Shown here in pieces: positions 34,033 through 42,113 of a stretch of 64,000 bases of DNA (its first letter is position 1; every line of letters starts with the position of its first letter). This DNA comes from Gillisella vitis (lineage in GTDB: Bacteria > Pseudomonadota > Alphaproteobacteria > Rhizobiales > Rhizobiaceae), in contig NZ_LMVL02000005.1 of assembly GCF_001541345.2 (NCBI RefSeq), forward strand, positions 413,058-477,057, given 5' to 3'. A program made the position numbers and the translations under genes. The notes beneath the pieces are model-generated. The model was not told the origin of the DNA, ran no database searches, and saw only the letters and a list, made by a program, of their open reading frames with translations.

Positions 34033-34849
34033 CTACAACTGGGGAATGTTGTATCCCATCGACTTGCATTGGAAAGTCAGCAGCTCAAAGTTCTTGTGCG
34101 TGATGTGAAGCCGGTTAAGTTCGTCACCATCTCGCAAGACGATGTAGGTTTCACCATTTTGGCGGAGTTGAAAACGTACCTTGTCCTGCTGCCACTCGTT
34201 GAGAAGATCACCCTCTTCCTCAGAAGGGTGTTTGTTCTGCAGCAGCGGAATGCGAAACCGAGCCCTACTTTCATCGGTCATCCAATTATAAAGAATCTGC
34301 AAGTCCAGCGGTCGACGGCTGTCAGCAGCATTCACAAGCTCCGGATTCGTTTCGCCTGGGGGGAACCAAAGCGTGACCGGCATCCCCTCTCGAACCAGTG
34401 CGTCGATCAAAGGTTTGAAGTCATTATCACCGGTAAGTAGTGATGCCTGGTTGCATATTGTGCCGGAAGGTGTGGGTCAGCATGTCGACTGCGATCATGA
34501 CATCCACTTTCTTCTGCTCCAATCTACCCTGGCCCTTGTTTTTCCGGCGATGAGCATCGCCCTCATAAACATGAACACCATCAACAGCGGCCGCCCGCTC
34601 CAGCAGGGTACGTTGGTCTTTAGTTCGCTCCAGGTAGACGGATTCGGCCTCGTCGCGCTCCCTGATTGGCAGGGCGTCGTAGTAGAATAGGCGATTGTAT
34701 CCGATGGCCATGTTTTTAAGGTCGAACTCGAAGTGCTGTTCAAGAAAAAAACGGCGTGACAGGTTCCTCGTGTAGCCCGTCAGCGATGCTGCATCCACGA
34801 ACATGTATGTGATTGTTGATGAACCAGCGTATCCGGTGTTCCAGTACAT
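34033..34849 (-). pseudogene. NYN-domain RNase-like gene with a frameshift
   Basis: Two frames join into one NYN/PIN-like protein. The first (34849 to about 34454) contains FVDAASLTGYTRN, an Asp near residue 18, and KKVDVMIAVDML with two more acidic residues. The second contains the final motif LLTGDNDFKPLIDAL and then PVTLWFPPGETNPELVNAAD. Ignoring base 34453 (an extra G on + strand) restores a continuous protein of about 270 residues reading HNMNQASLLTGDNDF at the join. NYN proteins cut RNA. The shift is an inactivating mutation, a sequencing error, or less likely a programmed shift. Confidence 0.8.
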
Positions 34850-34900
34850 TCTCTCTCTCAGACGATACCGACAATCTTAGCAATTGGGGCCAAAAGGTAT

Positions 34901-36169
34901 TTACAGACGGGGCTTAATCCTTTCGGGAACGTTATACGCCTGAACTGTAATCGTGATCTCCCTATTCGCATCATCCCTGTGACCGAACAGATAGGTCCAA
35001 CTGGTCTCCGAGCGCCTTCTGGTCATTTTCTTAAAGTTTGGGTGGCTTGGCGTAGATTCCTCGATCTTAGCAAGAACCCCGCTGAAATCTTTGTTCCGGT
35101 TGAACACAAGAACGGCTGCCTTCGTGTCCCGCCAACTCAAATAGGAAAGGACCTGGTCCAAGGTTGAGAGATATCCCTTTTCGCCAGTCCAGAACTTGCA
35201 CTCAGCAACAAAGATGTTCCTTCCGTCAACCTTGATCAGGATGTCGGACTTGCCCTCGTAATTAAAGGTTTCTGCCGTCGCGTCGCCAGCGTATTGGCCA
35301 TTGAGCTGAACCAGGAAATGGGTCCGTAAACTCTCCTCATCTATTTCACGAAATGCACCCGGGCTTTGCTCCATAACCCCGACCATATTCTCCAGGACCG
35401 AGAGAATATGGTCGTAGTCGTCACCGGTGAGGATAGGCTCTGGTTTGAACGGTTCACGAGAAGCCACGGGCTTGGGGACGTTTGGCCGGATGACGCGGCG
35501 CACTGACGATGCGGCGAACGTCTGACCCGCGCCGGGGCGCTCCTTCATCTTAAATCCCAGGCCTGCGACGAGCGACTTGTCCTTGAGAAGTTTCTCTTTG
35601 CGGCGCTCAATCGCCTGTGTTGCGAGGCCTTCCAGGCTCGTGTTGTAAGATTTCGCATCGTTCGCTAGCCATCCGAGATGCTCGTTGATAGAGCTGACGA
35701 CGCGGTCGATTTCCTGCCTCACCCGTTCTGCAGTTAAATCGATCCCCGTGATCGAAAATGAAACGACCCCCTCGCCGACGGCAGCCATGGGATTGTTAAA
35801 ATTTCGGGTCGAAGGCTGGCTATCAAAGCCGATCTTATTGCCGGTGAACGGAATTTCCACATCGACCGCTGTACCCGCGATGTAGAATGCCTGGGACCGA
35901 TCACGTATATACCTGTTATGGTCTCGGCTAATGTCGACCTGCGTCTCACGCTGATCGACAACAATATTGTCAGGGTAAATCTTCGGCACCTCGAAGGTCA
36001 TATCGTTGGCGTAGTATCTCGCAAGGTCAGTGGTCGACGTATTGAGCAATTCATCGCCATTCATCCGCTCAATGGATTCCGAGAGTTGCTTTTTCCATTG
36101 CTCTTGGGTCGTGAACCAATCACCCTTGTTGAAGAGATGCTCCACTGTTCCACTTCGACGACCGCGCAT
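34901..36169 (-). CDS. PD-(D/E)XK nuclease-like protein
   Basis: The 422-residue protein has an uncharacterised N-terminal region of about 250 residues and a C-terminal restriction-endonuclease-like fold: E in LRTHFLVQLN-type helix, then NYEGKSDILIKVDG (D), NIFVAECKFWTG (E-x-K), and a helix-strand with QVLSYLSWRDTKAAVLVFN. The motif set ETF...KSDI...ECK is typical of defence-associated nucleases. It lies 51 bases upstream of the NYN gene in the same direction, so the two could form one nuclease pair. DNA cleavage is inferred from motifs. Confidence 0.7.
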   Translation of the reverse strand: MRGRRSGTVEHLFNKGDWFTTQEQWKKQLSESIERMNGDELLNTSTTDLARYYANDMTFEVPKIYPDNIVVDQRETQVDISRDHNRYIRDRSQAFYIAGTAVDVEIPFTGNKIGFDSQPSTRNFNNPMAAVGEGVVSFSITGIDLTAERVRQEIDRVVSSINEHLGWLANDAKSYNTSLEGLATQAIERRKEKLLKDKSLVAGLGFKMKERPGAGQTFAASSVRRVIRPNVPKPVASREPFKPEPILTGDDYDHILSVLENMVGVMEQSPGAFREIDEESLRTHFLVQLNGQYAGDATAETFNYEGKSDILIKVDGRNIFVAECKFWTGEKGYLSTLDQVLSYLSWRDTKAAVLVFNRNKDFSGVLAKIEESTPSHPNFKKMTRRRSETSWTYLFGHRDDANREITITVQAYNVPERIKPRL

Positions 36170-36626
36170 TGATCCATGTCTCCCAACTCTAACCCATACA
36201 TCAGTAGTATATTAGCGGAAACGCATTGGAAATGTGCATGATGGTCGAGTTATTCACAATATAATTTACAGCAGTTTCTAATCTAGATATTAATAATTTT
36301 AATATATTCTATTTATATTTATTTCAAAAATCGCGACGCTAGCCGATAAGCGACCGCTCATCCTGGGGCTTTGTAACCGATCTTCAGTTCACGCCCCGTT
36401 AGGCTTTCCTCTCGTGGGAGTGTTTCCATTGCCTCCAAGCATATGTGTGTCGAGCACAGCTTTGGCGAAGCAGATGCTATCAGACGCGGCACTCACAGTC
36501 GTCGAGATTGACCTGTAAGCCGACATTGTCGGAAGCCATATGTGAAAAGGCTGGCGAACGCCTCCGACCAAATACCGCTTGATGGTCGATTTGCTGGAAC
36601 AGATTGAGAGATGTTGAACGTAAGGC
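36170..36626. other. AT-rich intergenic region
   Basis: Bases 36236-36330 are strikingly AT rich (long runs such as ATATTAATAATTTTAATATA), unlike the surroundings. The stretch probably holds the promoter of the PD-(D/E)XK gene and marks foreign DNA. A frame on the minus strand near 36390-36440 contains VLDTHM, reminiscent of a PIN-toxin N-terminus, but is too short to call. Confidence 0.5.
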
Positions 36627-36830
36627 CTAGTCTCCCAGAGGACCGCCACCTTTAAGGATTTCCCGAGCTTGGTCCGAGATTTTCTGCGGACGAAGTTCAA
36701 CGACAAAATGGTCGTCGCCATTTCGAACGATAATTTTCCCGGCAGTTCGGACCATTTCAAAGAAGCGTTTAAGCTCCTCATCACCATCTTTGATCGTAAG
36801 GATTTTCGTCGAATTAATTTCTGTCAACAC
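36627..36830 (-). CDS. Small antitoxin-like protein
   Basis: A 67-residue protein with a beta-like core (GKIIVRNGDDHFVVELRP) and a charged C-terminal helix (KISDQAREILKGGGPLGD). Size and layout resemble Phd/AbrB-class antitoxins. There is no intact toxin directly behind it; the PIN gene at 37204 is divergent and 373 bases away. Its assignment as an antitoxin is therefore tentative. Confidence 0.45.
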   Translation of the reverse strand: MLTEINSTKILTIKDGDEELKRFFEMVRTAGKIIVRNGDDHFVVELRPQKISDQAREILKGGGPLGD

Positions 36831-37203
36831 CGCTATCCTAGTGACCGGTCATTTAAGATTATTTCCTTTTGGAAAACCTTCAAGGTGAAGTTCAAGCAGC
36901 TCAGCATCTGATATCAGTTAGACCTCCACCTGCCGCTATTAATGCGACCTTCGAATTAGATTATTCGAAGTTACTTCATTCTTAAATATACCTATTTTGA
37001 GGCGATGAAAAGGGCTCTTCAATCATGGGTCGAGATAGGCAGATTCTGCCGTTTAGTCGCGTCCCAGTTAGTTTTTTGTTAGGCTTTGGTTAAGTTCTGT
37101 GAGGCGTTTGTCGCCGGTTAACGCCGCGATCTTGATGGCCGGTTACACTTTGTTAAACATATTCCCTCAGTTTCCGTGATCAGTTGCCACCGAGTGGAAG
37201 CCG
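36831..37203. other. Intergenic region with second lux-like half-palindrome
   Basis: No gene seen. It contains 37035-37053, ATAGGCAG-ATT-CTGCCGTT, whose left half is identical to the lux-box-like site before luxI but whose spacer is one base longer. It also carries the promoter region of the PIN-domain gene. Confidence 0.45.
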
Positions 37204-37734
37204 ATGACGAATGGATTTTTGCTCGACACCTGCGTGTTGAGCGAGACTAGCAGGAGCAGGCCGAATCCATCCGTGGTTCAATTTATTGAAACCGCGCCTA
37301 ATCTTTCCATCCCTGTGGCGGCTCTCATGGAGTTTCAGTTAGGGATAACTGAACTTTGCGCTCGTGCCCCGGCAAAGGCCGTCAGATTAACGGCTTGGTA
37401 TCAAGCCCTTTTGTCTGCAGGGCTGCCAATCATCGAAACATGCAAGAACGTAGCAGAAGTTTGGGGCATACTGGCTGCTGAGCCTCGGCTTAAAAATCTG
37501 ATGATCGCAAGACCTGAGGCCAAGAAGCCAAGAAACGGTCAAGACCTCCATATCGCAGCGGCATCCATCGTCAGCCAGATACCTATCGCGACGTTCAATG
37601 TGAGAGACTTCCTACTCATCGATAGCTGTTATCAGCTGCCTGGGGTCTTTAATCCCCTGGAGAACAGATGGTACGCACAATCCGTTCTTAAACAATCGGA
37701 AGCACCGCCCACCGGAGCTTGCTCGCCAAGGTAA
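37204..37734 (+). CDS. VapC-like PIN-domain RNase, no cognate VapB seen
   Basis: The 176-residue protein has the four acidic PIN residues: D8 in FLLDTCVLSE, E43 in LMEFQLGI, D114 in GQDLHIAAA and D135 in FNVRDFLLI. VapC toxins cut tRNA or rRNA. The upstream 370 bases on the same strand hold no VapB-like gene, so it is either an orphan toxin or regulated by an antitoxin elsewhere. The C-terminal 35 residues extend beyond the usual VapC end. Confidence 0.82.
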   Translation: MTNGFLLDTCVLSETSRSRPNPSVVQFIETAPNLSIPVAALMEFQLGITELCARAPAKAVRLTAWYQALLSAGLPIIETCKNVAEVWGILAAEPRLKNLMIARPEAKKPRNGQDLHIAAASIVSQIPIATFNVRDFLLIDSCYQLPGVFNPLENRWYAQSVLKQSEAPPTGACSPR

Positions 37735-37869
37735 GCGCATAAAACGTCCGCTTACATTTGGTAATATTTCTCTGCTCGTCGCGATAATCGCTGAGGGGAA
37801 TATTCCGAATACTCTCGACTCCTAATTGCATCCGTGCTTGTTTATGTGCGGGGCATACAGGGGGTAACA

Positions 37870-38298
37870 TTGACTGTTTTTAGATCGCGGACCCTTGGGG
37901 TCCTGTTGTTGTCTTGCGCGTTGTCGGCGTGCACGACTTCCCAAGAAGCGTTTAAAGCCAATCCGAAATCAATCGATAAACCCACACTTTGCCGGACCTA
38001 CTTGCAGAGCCAAAATCCCCGGTTCCAACAGGATATCCTGATGGAACTCAGCCGACGAAGTGTCCAGGCGTATGACTGCCCTGAGATCGTTCAGAAGCAG
38101 GATGCCGCCGCCACCGCAATAGTCGCGGTAGCGCTTATCGGGACAGCGGTCGCCGTGTGTGCGAACAATAATTGCGGTGGCGCATATGCTCCCCCTTCAC
38201 GAGGGTACCGTGGCAACTGCCAATACAACTGGCAATACGATGCCGCTGGCAACAGATGCGGCAACAGAAGCGCCACGGCAAGGCCAGGTGGATACTAG
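37870..38298 (+). CDS. Lipoprotein with Gly/Tyr-rich C-terminus
   Basis: A 142-residue protein starting at TTG 37870 behind AGGGGG. The signal is clear: basic MTVFRSRT, hydrophobic LGVLLLSCAL, lipobox LSAC, then TTS. The mature protein has a short Cys-containing domain (LCRTYLQSQNPRFQQDILMEL), a hydrophobic helix (AAATAIVAVALIGTAVAVCA) and a Gly/Asn/Tyr-rich, Cys-containing tail. It is probably lipid-anchored in the outer membrane or periplasm. Function unknown. The lux-like site at 37.04 kb lies two genes upstream. Confidence 0.75.
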   Translation: MTVFRSRTLGVLLLSCALSACTTSQEAFKANPKSIDKPTLCRTYLQSQNPRFQQDILMELSRRSVQAYDCPEIVQKQDAAATAIVAVALIGTAVAVCANNNCGGAYAPPSRGYRGNCQYNWQYDAAGNRCGNRSATARPGGY

Positions 38299-38498
38299 GT
38301 CGACCATTGGCATTTTGGAGGCAGTGAACGGCCCTATTCAATGAGCGGACCGTTTCAACCACAAACATTTTACGGAGCCCATCGGGAGCCATTATGCCAT
38401 GAGGCCGAGAAACGCGGCCACGCTGGGCAAGACGAGCCAGCTGTGGTTGAGTGACTAACAAATTTGATCTCGTGCAAGCCCGCCATGGTCCATATAGT

Positions 38499-38684
38499 CT
38501 AATGCTGAAGCTCAATAGTCTTTGAATGAAGCATTATGTATGCTTCCTCCTTCACCATCGAAAGCAAATACAGGATAAAAGTGAAATTAGTGTCGCTCCG
38601 GTCCTCGGAGATCAGAGATATTAGATAATTAATTTCACTTGCAACCTCTATTATAGTAGTTTTTTGCTCATCTAAATCACGCAT
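38499..38684 (-). CDS. Short helical protein co-translated with luxI
   Basis: A 61-residue protein whose ATG overlaps the luxI stop by 8 bases. It is predicted mostly helical (VASEINYLISLISEDRSDTNFTFILYLLSMVKEEAYIML) with no HTH and no long membrane segment. The overlap and same direction suggest it is made with the autoinducer synthase. It could be an anti-activator or quorum-quenching partner like small proteins beside other rhizobial LuxI/LuxR pairs, but it does not resemble TraM closely enough to name. Confidence 0.55.
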   Translation of the reverse strand: MRDLDEQKTTIIEVASEINYLISLISEDRSDTNFTFILYLLSMVKEEAYIMLHSKTIELQH

Positions 38685-39363
38685 AAGAGAGAATGCTTTC
38701 TTTTACTGAACCGATAGACTGAAGCGGATAGCGGCGAGACAAATCGCCGGTTTCGCTTGTCCTCTGGGGACTGCGGTCAAGTAGACTGCCTTCGATGCCG
38801 TATAACTGATGATGCGTGCGCAGCGCGGAAACAAGAGGCGTCGCACAAATTGGGACGACTAGGCTTTCGGCGTATACTGACGGAGCGGCCAATGGCTGAA
38901 CGTTCCATCCGGTAGAAATCAGCAAATGCATTAGCTTTGGATGGGTCTCAACGATCAGCGCTTCTATTCCGGACGCCAGGCAAAACTCCAATACTCCTGT
39001 GAGAAGGATATTGGACGCAGAAATTCCGTCTATCGTAACATTTTGCTCTGCCACGCATCGTGTCCACTCGTACACGGACTCTCCGACAGGATAGGGGTTC
39101 CCAGAAGCGATCTCAGGATATACGTGTGACAGCAAATGAGGCTTCATCGTTGGCAGCAGTCGGCTGTACCCAACGACCTCTTCGTTTTTGCAAAGCACAA
39201 GATGAACGGCGTCATCGTGATCAAACTGATCGCGCTCCATGCCGTCAGGTCTTCTCAATGCGTTCCATCCAAATCGCTCGACGAAATGCTTATGTCGAAA
39301 ACGCCATACATCTTCGGCTAAATCTTCGAATTGAATTTGTACCCCAGAAAAATATCTCAGCAT
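38677..39363 (-). CDS. Acyl-homoserine-lactone synthase (LuxI family)
   Basis: The 228-residue protein shows the LuxI invariant residues: R23, F27 and W33 (FRHKHFVERFGW), D45 and D48 (ERDQFDHDD), R68 (GYSRLLPT), and E99 with R102 (YEWTRC). LuxI enzymes make acyl-homoserine lactones from S-adenosylmethionine and an acyl donor. The pattern LLPTMKPHLLSHVYPE is like the BjaI/RpaI branch that can use acyl-CoA-type donors, which is inference. A perfect 18-bp palindrome lies 52-69 bases upstream of the start, consistent with autoinduction by the adjacent LuxR. Confidence 0.92.
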   Translation of the reverse strand: MLRYFSGVQIQFEDLAEDVWRFRHKHFVERFGWNALRRPDGMERDQFDHDDAVHLVLCKNEEVVGYSRLLPTMKPHLLSHVYPEIASGNPYPVGESVYEWTRCVAEQNVTIDGISASNILLTGVLEFCLASGIEALIVETHPKLMHLLISTGWNVQPLAAPSVYAESLVVPICATPLVSALRTHHQLYGIEGSLLDRSPQRTSETGDLSRRYPLQSIGSVKESILSYA

Positions 39364-39414
39364 CGTGGCCCCCTGTTATGTCAGCCACAATTCCAGAAGT
39401 TAGAAGGCCTGACG

Positions 39415-39432
39415 ATAGGCAGAACTGCCTAT
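39415..39432. promoter_or_regulatory. lux-box-like palindrome before luxI
   Basis: ATAGGCAGAACTGCCTAT is an 18-bp inverted repeat (8-base arms, 2-base centre) between the luxR stop and the luxI start. Length and position are those of LuxR-family binding sites. In the minus-strand direction it is not followed by a T-run, so it is unlikely to be the luxR terminator. Confidence 0.75.
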
Positions 39433-39434
39433 TT

Positions 39435-40184
39435 TTAACGGATAATTCCAACACGAATTGCTTCGGCAACGAGTTGGGCGCGGTTTACGCAGTTCAGCTT
39501 ACGCTGTGCGTTGTGAAGCTCATGTTGGACGGTCTTTTCAGAACGTCCGAGGATTACACCGATCTCCCAGTTTGTTTTGCCTTCAGCGCACCATTGAATT
39601 ACGTCGCGTTCGTGTAGGGTGACGTTCGTTATCGATGATGTTTTATGTGATTTTCTGGTGGGCAATAATAGCCGAATTCGATTATGGGCATATATTGCGA
39701 TAATCTGTAAGACGCCGCGCAGCTCCGGGGATAAGTCGATTTTCCCGCTACCAGCAAACGTCACAAGAGCTTGAAACCCTCCGGTCAAATGCAATGGCAC
39801 GCAAAATCCATCGCGCATCCGAAATTCGGAGGCTTCGTTCATGAGCCTCCTGGCTTTTGGGTTGAGGGGGCGGCTTTCAAGCACTTCTGACCAAATGAAG
39901 GCATCGTCAGAAGTTTTTGCTCTGTATATGACAGGATCGACGTGGACATATTTCTCCACTACGTACCGGTCGAACCACTCTTCAGGCCAACCATTCAAAA
40001 GGACATATGGATCGATGTTCTCGTTTGGAAGAGGAATACCTGAAATAGCGAAATTTTCAAATCCAAATGCGGTTGCAACACTATTTATTTTAGACATTAG
40101 TTCACTATGATTGTTTGAATGATTTATTGAAGTAATAAAATCAAACATGAGATTGGCGGCCTGCGCGTTGCCGTTAAAATTCAT
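39435..40184 (-). CDS. LuxR-family quorum-sensing regulator
   Basis: The 249-residue protein has an autoinducer-binding domain with the conserved W66/W70, Y74, D83-P84, W98 and G126 positions (GWPEEWFDRYV, HVDPVI, FIWSE, RDGFCVP). A C-terminal LuxR helix-turn-helix follows (about 188-248, TLHERDVIQWCAEGKTNWEIGVILGRSEKTVQHEL). It should bind the signal made by the adjacent LuxI and activate promoters with lux-box sites such as the one at 39415. It is upstream of and in the same direction as luxI. Confidence 0.92.
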   Translation of the reverse strand: MNFNGNAQAANLMFDFITSINHSNNHSELMSKINSVATAFGFENFAISGIPLPNENIDPYVLLNGWPEEWFDRYVVEKYVHVDPVIYRAKTSDDAFIWSEVLESRPLNPKARRLMNEASEFRMRDGFCVPLHLTGGFQALVTFAGSGKIDLSPELRGVLQIIAIYAHNRIRLLLPTRKSHKTSSITNVTLHERDVIQWCAEGKTNWEIGVILGRSEKTVQHELHNAQRKLNCVNRAQLVAEAIRVGIIR

Positions 40185-40210
40185 AAAAAAACCCTCGCGA
40201 TTATACCGGC

Positions 40211-40222
40211 GGCCAATTGGCC
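40211..40222. promoter_or_regulatory. Palindrome GGCCAATTGGCC upstream of luxR
   Basis: A perfect 12-bp palindrome 27 bases before the luxR start, in an AT-rich promoter region. It could be an operator for luxR. It has no resemblance to the lux-box-like site at 39415, so a different regulator is likely if it is functional. Confidence 0.4.
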
Positions 40223-40344
40223 AATTTAATCAACCGGCCACAACCTATACGATATAGTCAAGATATTTTATAGTATCCACAGCAAATTTGAGGGTTTTGT
40301 ATTTTTGCTAAAATTTGATCTTGAAGCGGTAGGGAAAATTCAGC

Positions 40345-41223
40345 TTACGCGGCTTTGCGAAGCTCCGTAAGTTTCTGGAATTCCGAAAGAATGTCAGGAT
40401 AAAATTGAGCAAGAAATCGCACAACGCGAGCGTTGCTCATTACTCGTGACAAATAACCAATCGAAAGAACTAGGTCGAGGTGATCCTTTCCATAGTCGCT
40501 CTCGATTGCCTTGAATTCTCGTTCAAGAGATGCCGCCTCCTGCTCCAAACGGGCAATCTGTTCCTCATTTAAGCCCTGTATCTTCTTCTTTGGCCGGATG
40601 AGCATGGAATCTGGGGTGGCCGTAACAAGAGACTGAGCATATGTGATTGAATATTTGTTCATGGCAATCATCAACTGAGAAGCCTCGATTTGGCGCATCG
40701 GCTTCATTTTCTTCAACTCGGCAATTGTATTGAGAGGCACATGTTTTTCTTTGAGCAGATCAACTGCTTCGGGACACATGCCCTCAAGAAGGTTTCGTTT
40801 ATGACGAATACTGTTGATATTGACATTCAGGGCGCGAGCCAGCCGTTCTTCAGGCACACCTTTCTCTATGGCATTCAAGATCATCTTATGTTCTTGAATC
40901 GTTGCCAGACGGCTTATTCGTCGATTGTATGTGTAAGCTTCATCTTCTGTAGCTACCAGGCACACAACCTCTTTTTCACCGCGTTTTGAAAGAACCTCAA
41001 TTCGAATATGCCCATCCAGCAAGTGAAACTTGTCTGGATTACGTCGATCACGGATCACGATTGGAGGCTCAATGATTCCAATTTCCGCAATAGAGGCCGC
41101 TATCTTCGCATATTTCACTGATTTGAGTATCGATGGGCTGAGTTGCTTTAGCGGCTGTATCTCGACGATGGGAATACGAAGGCTAGTGTCTTCAAAAGAA
41201 AGGCGTACCGCGCTGGAATTCAT
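40345..41223 (-). CDS. ParB/RepB-family protein (second of recombinase operon)
   Basis: The 292-residue protein has a ParB N-terminal fold (IAEIGIIEPPIVIRDR ... FHLLDGHIRIEVL, the place of the GxxR box), a middle helix-turn-helix region (GVPEERLARALNVNINSIRHKRNLLEG) and a helical C-terminal domain like that of plasmid RepB partition proteins. ParB proteins bind DNA and CTP. Here the gene is the third of an operon with a serine recombinase and another ParB-like gene (ATGA overlap at 41220), with no ParA nearby, so a role in recombination rather than partition is inferred. Confidence 0.82.
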   Translation of the reverse strand: MNSSAVRLSFEDTSLRIPIVEIQPLKQLSPSILKSVKYAKIAASIAEIGIIEPPIVIRDRRNPDKFHLLDGHIRIEVLSKRGEKEVVCLVATEDEAYTYNRRISRLATIQEHKMILNAIEKGVPEERLARALNVNINSIRHKRNLLEGMCPEAVDLLKEKHVPLNTIAELKKMKPMRQIEASQLMIAMNKYSITYAQSLVTATPDSMLIRPKKKIQGLNEEQIARLEQEAASLEREFKAIESDYGKDHLDLVLSIGYLSRVMSNARVVRFLAQFYPDILSEFQKLTELRKAA

Positions 41224-42113
41224 CGTTTCCCTCCTGTCTTACTGTTGAGCCTGGATGCCAGCTCGTCAGGAAGCGACGTCAGGCCTTCTTCAAGGAGCAA
41301 CGCTGAGAAACGGTCGTCGCGCAGCAATTTATCAATGGCCTGAGTTACGAAAGTCAGCCTTGCCTTCGCCGCTTCAGCCCTGCGGATCAGGATACGTTTT
41401 CTATCGACGTCGTCTTGAAACGTTTGAAGAAGCCGTTCCGATGACATCGGTCTTGGCTTTGTAATGCCATTAATCCTCAAACCTTTACCTTGCTGGCGTC
41501 TCTGCTCCACCAGTCGCTTGGCGGTCATCAGTTTCTTGCCTCGAAGCAGCTTCCGTTCGTATGCGGATTGCAAAGCGGCTTGAATGTCGTGATCTTCCGC
41601 CTCGGCAATATCAAGGGCGACGCTGAAGGGAATTTGCCCGACCTCTACCGCCCGCAACAATCTCTCTTCTCCTTGCTCCAAGAGCCGAATGACGGCGTAG
41701 ACGTACTCGGTCGATAAATCAGTCATCAGGGCTATCTTGGCGACGGTATGGCCTCGCTTTTTCATCTCTCCTATATCTCGGAGGAGATCGACGGACCGAT
41801 GTTGGCGTCTGGCGCAATTTTCCACCAAGCTTGCAATCAGGCAATCTTCGGCGTTTGCGCTCACCACCAGTGCAGGGACCGTTTCTTGTCCTAAGGCCTT
41901 AAACGCTTCAAGGCGACCCTGGCCGCAAACGAGGTCGTAATATGGCCCGCTGGCCTCCATACGGCGGGTAACGGTGATCGGGCGTTTAAGTCCAATCTGC
42001 CCGATATTATCGATGATTTCTTTGAACTGCTTCTTGTTTCTAAGGCGTGGATTTACAACGGTGATCCGGCTGATGGGGATCATTTCAACCTTCTGTGCGG
42101 GAATAGCAACCAT
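41220..42113 (-). CDS. ParB-family protein (first of recombinase operon)
   Basis: The 297-residue protein shows the ParB core clearly: ISRITVVNPRLRN, GLKRPITV, the CTP-binding-type box LVCGQGRLEAFKALG, the ENxxR box SLVENCARRQHRSVDLL and the HTH HTVAKIALMTDLSTEYVYAVIRLLEQG. A basic C-terminal region follows. Its start overlaps the recombinase stop (TAATG) and its stop overlaps the next ParB/RepB-like gene (ATGA). It probably binds a DNA site as a complex with that protein and the recombinase. Confidence 0.85.
   Translation of the reverse strand: MVAIPAQKVEMIPISRITVVNPRLRNKKQFKEIIDNIGQIGLKRPITVTRRMEASGPYYDLVCGQGRLEAFKALGQETVPALVVSANAEDCLIASLVENCARRQHRSVDLLRDIGEMKKRGHTVAKIALMTDLSTEYVYAVIRLLEQGEERLLRAVEVGQIPFSVALDIAEAEDHDIQAALQSAYERKLLRGKKLMTAKRLVEQRRQQGKGLRINGITKPRPMSSERLLQTFQDDVDRKRILIRRAEAAKARLTFVTQAIDKLLRDDRFSALLLEEGLTSLPDELASRLNSKTGGKR

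Noticed and set aside
36389..36787. 132-codon minus-strand frame with VLDTHM, as a PIN toxin partner of the 67-residue ORF
   Set aside because: It starts inside the antitoxin-like gene in another frame, and only a few residues near its end resemble a PIN N-terminus. The rest does not.
39415..39432. The palindrome before luxI as a terminator of luxR
   Set aside because: On the minus strand no T-run follows the hairpin; the T-run lies on the other side. A regulator site fits better.
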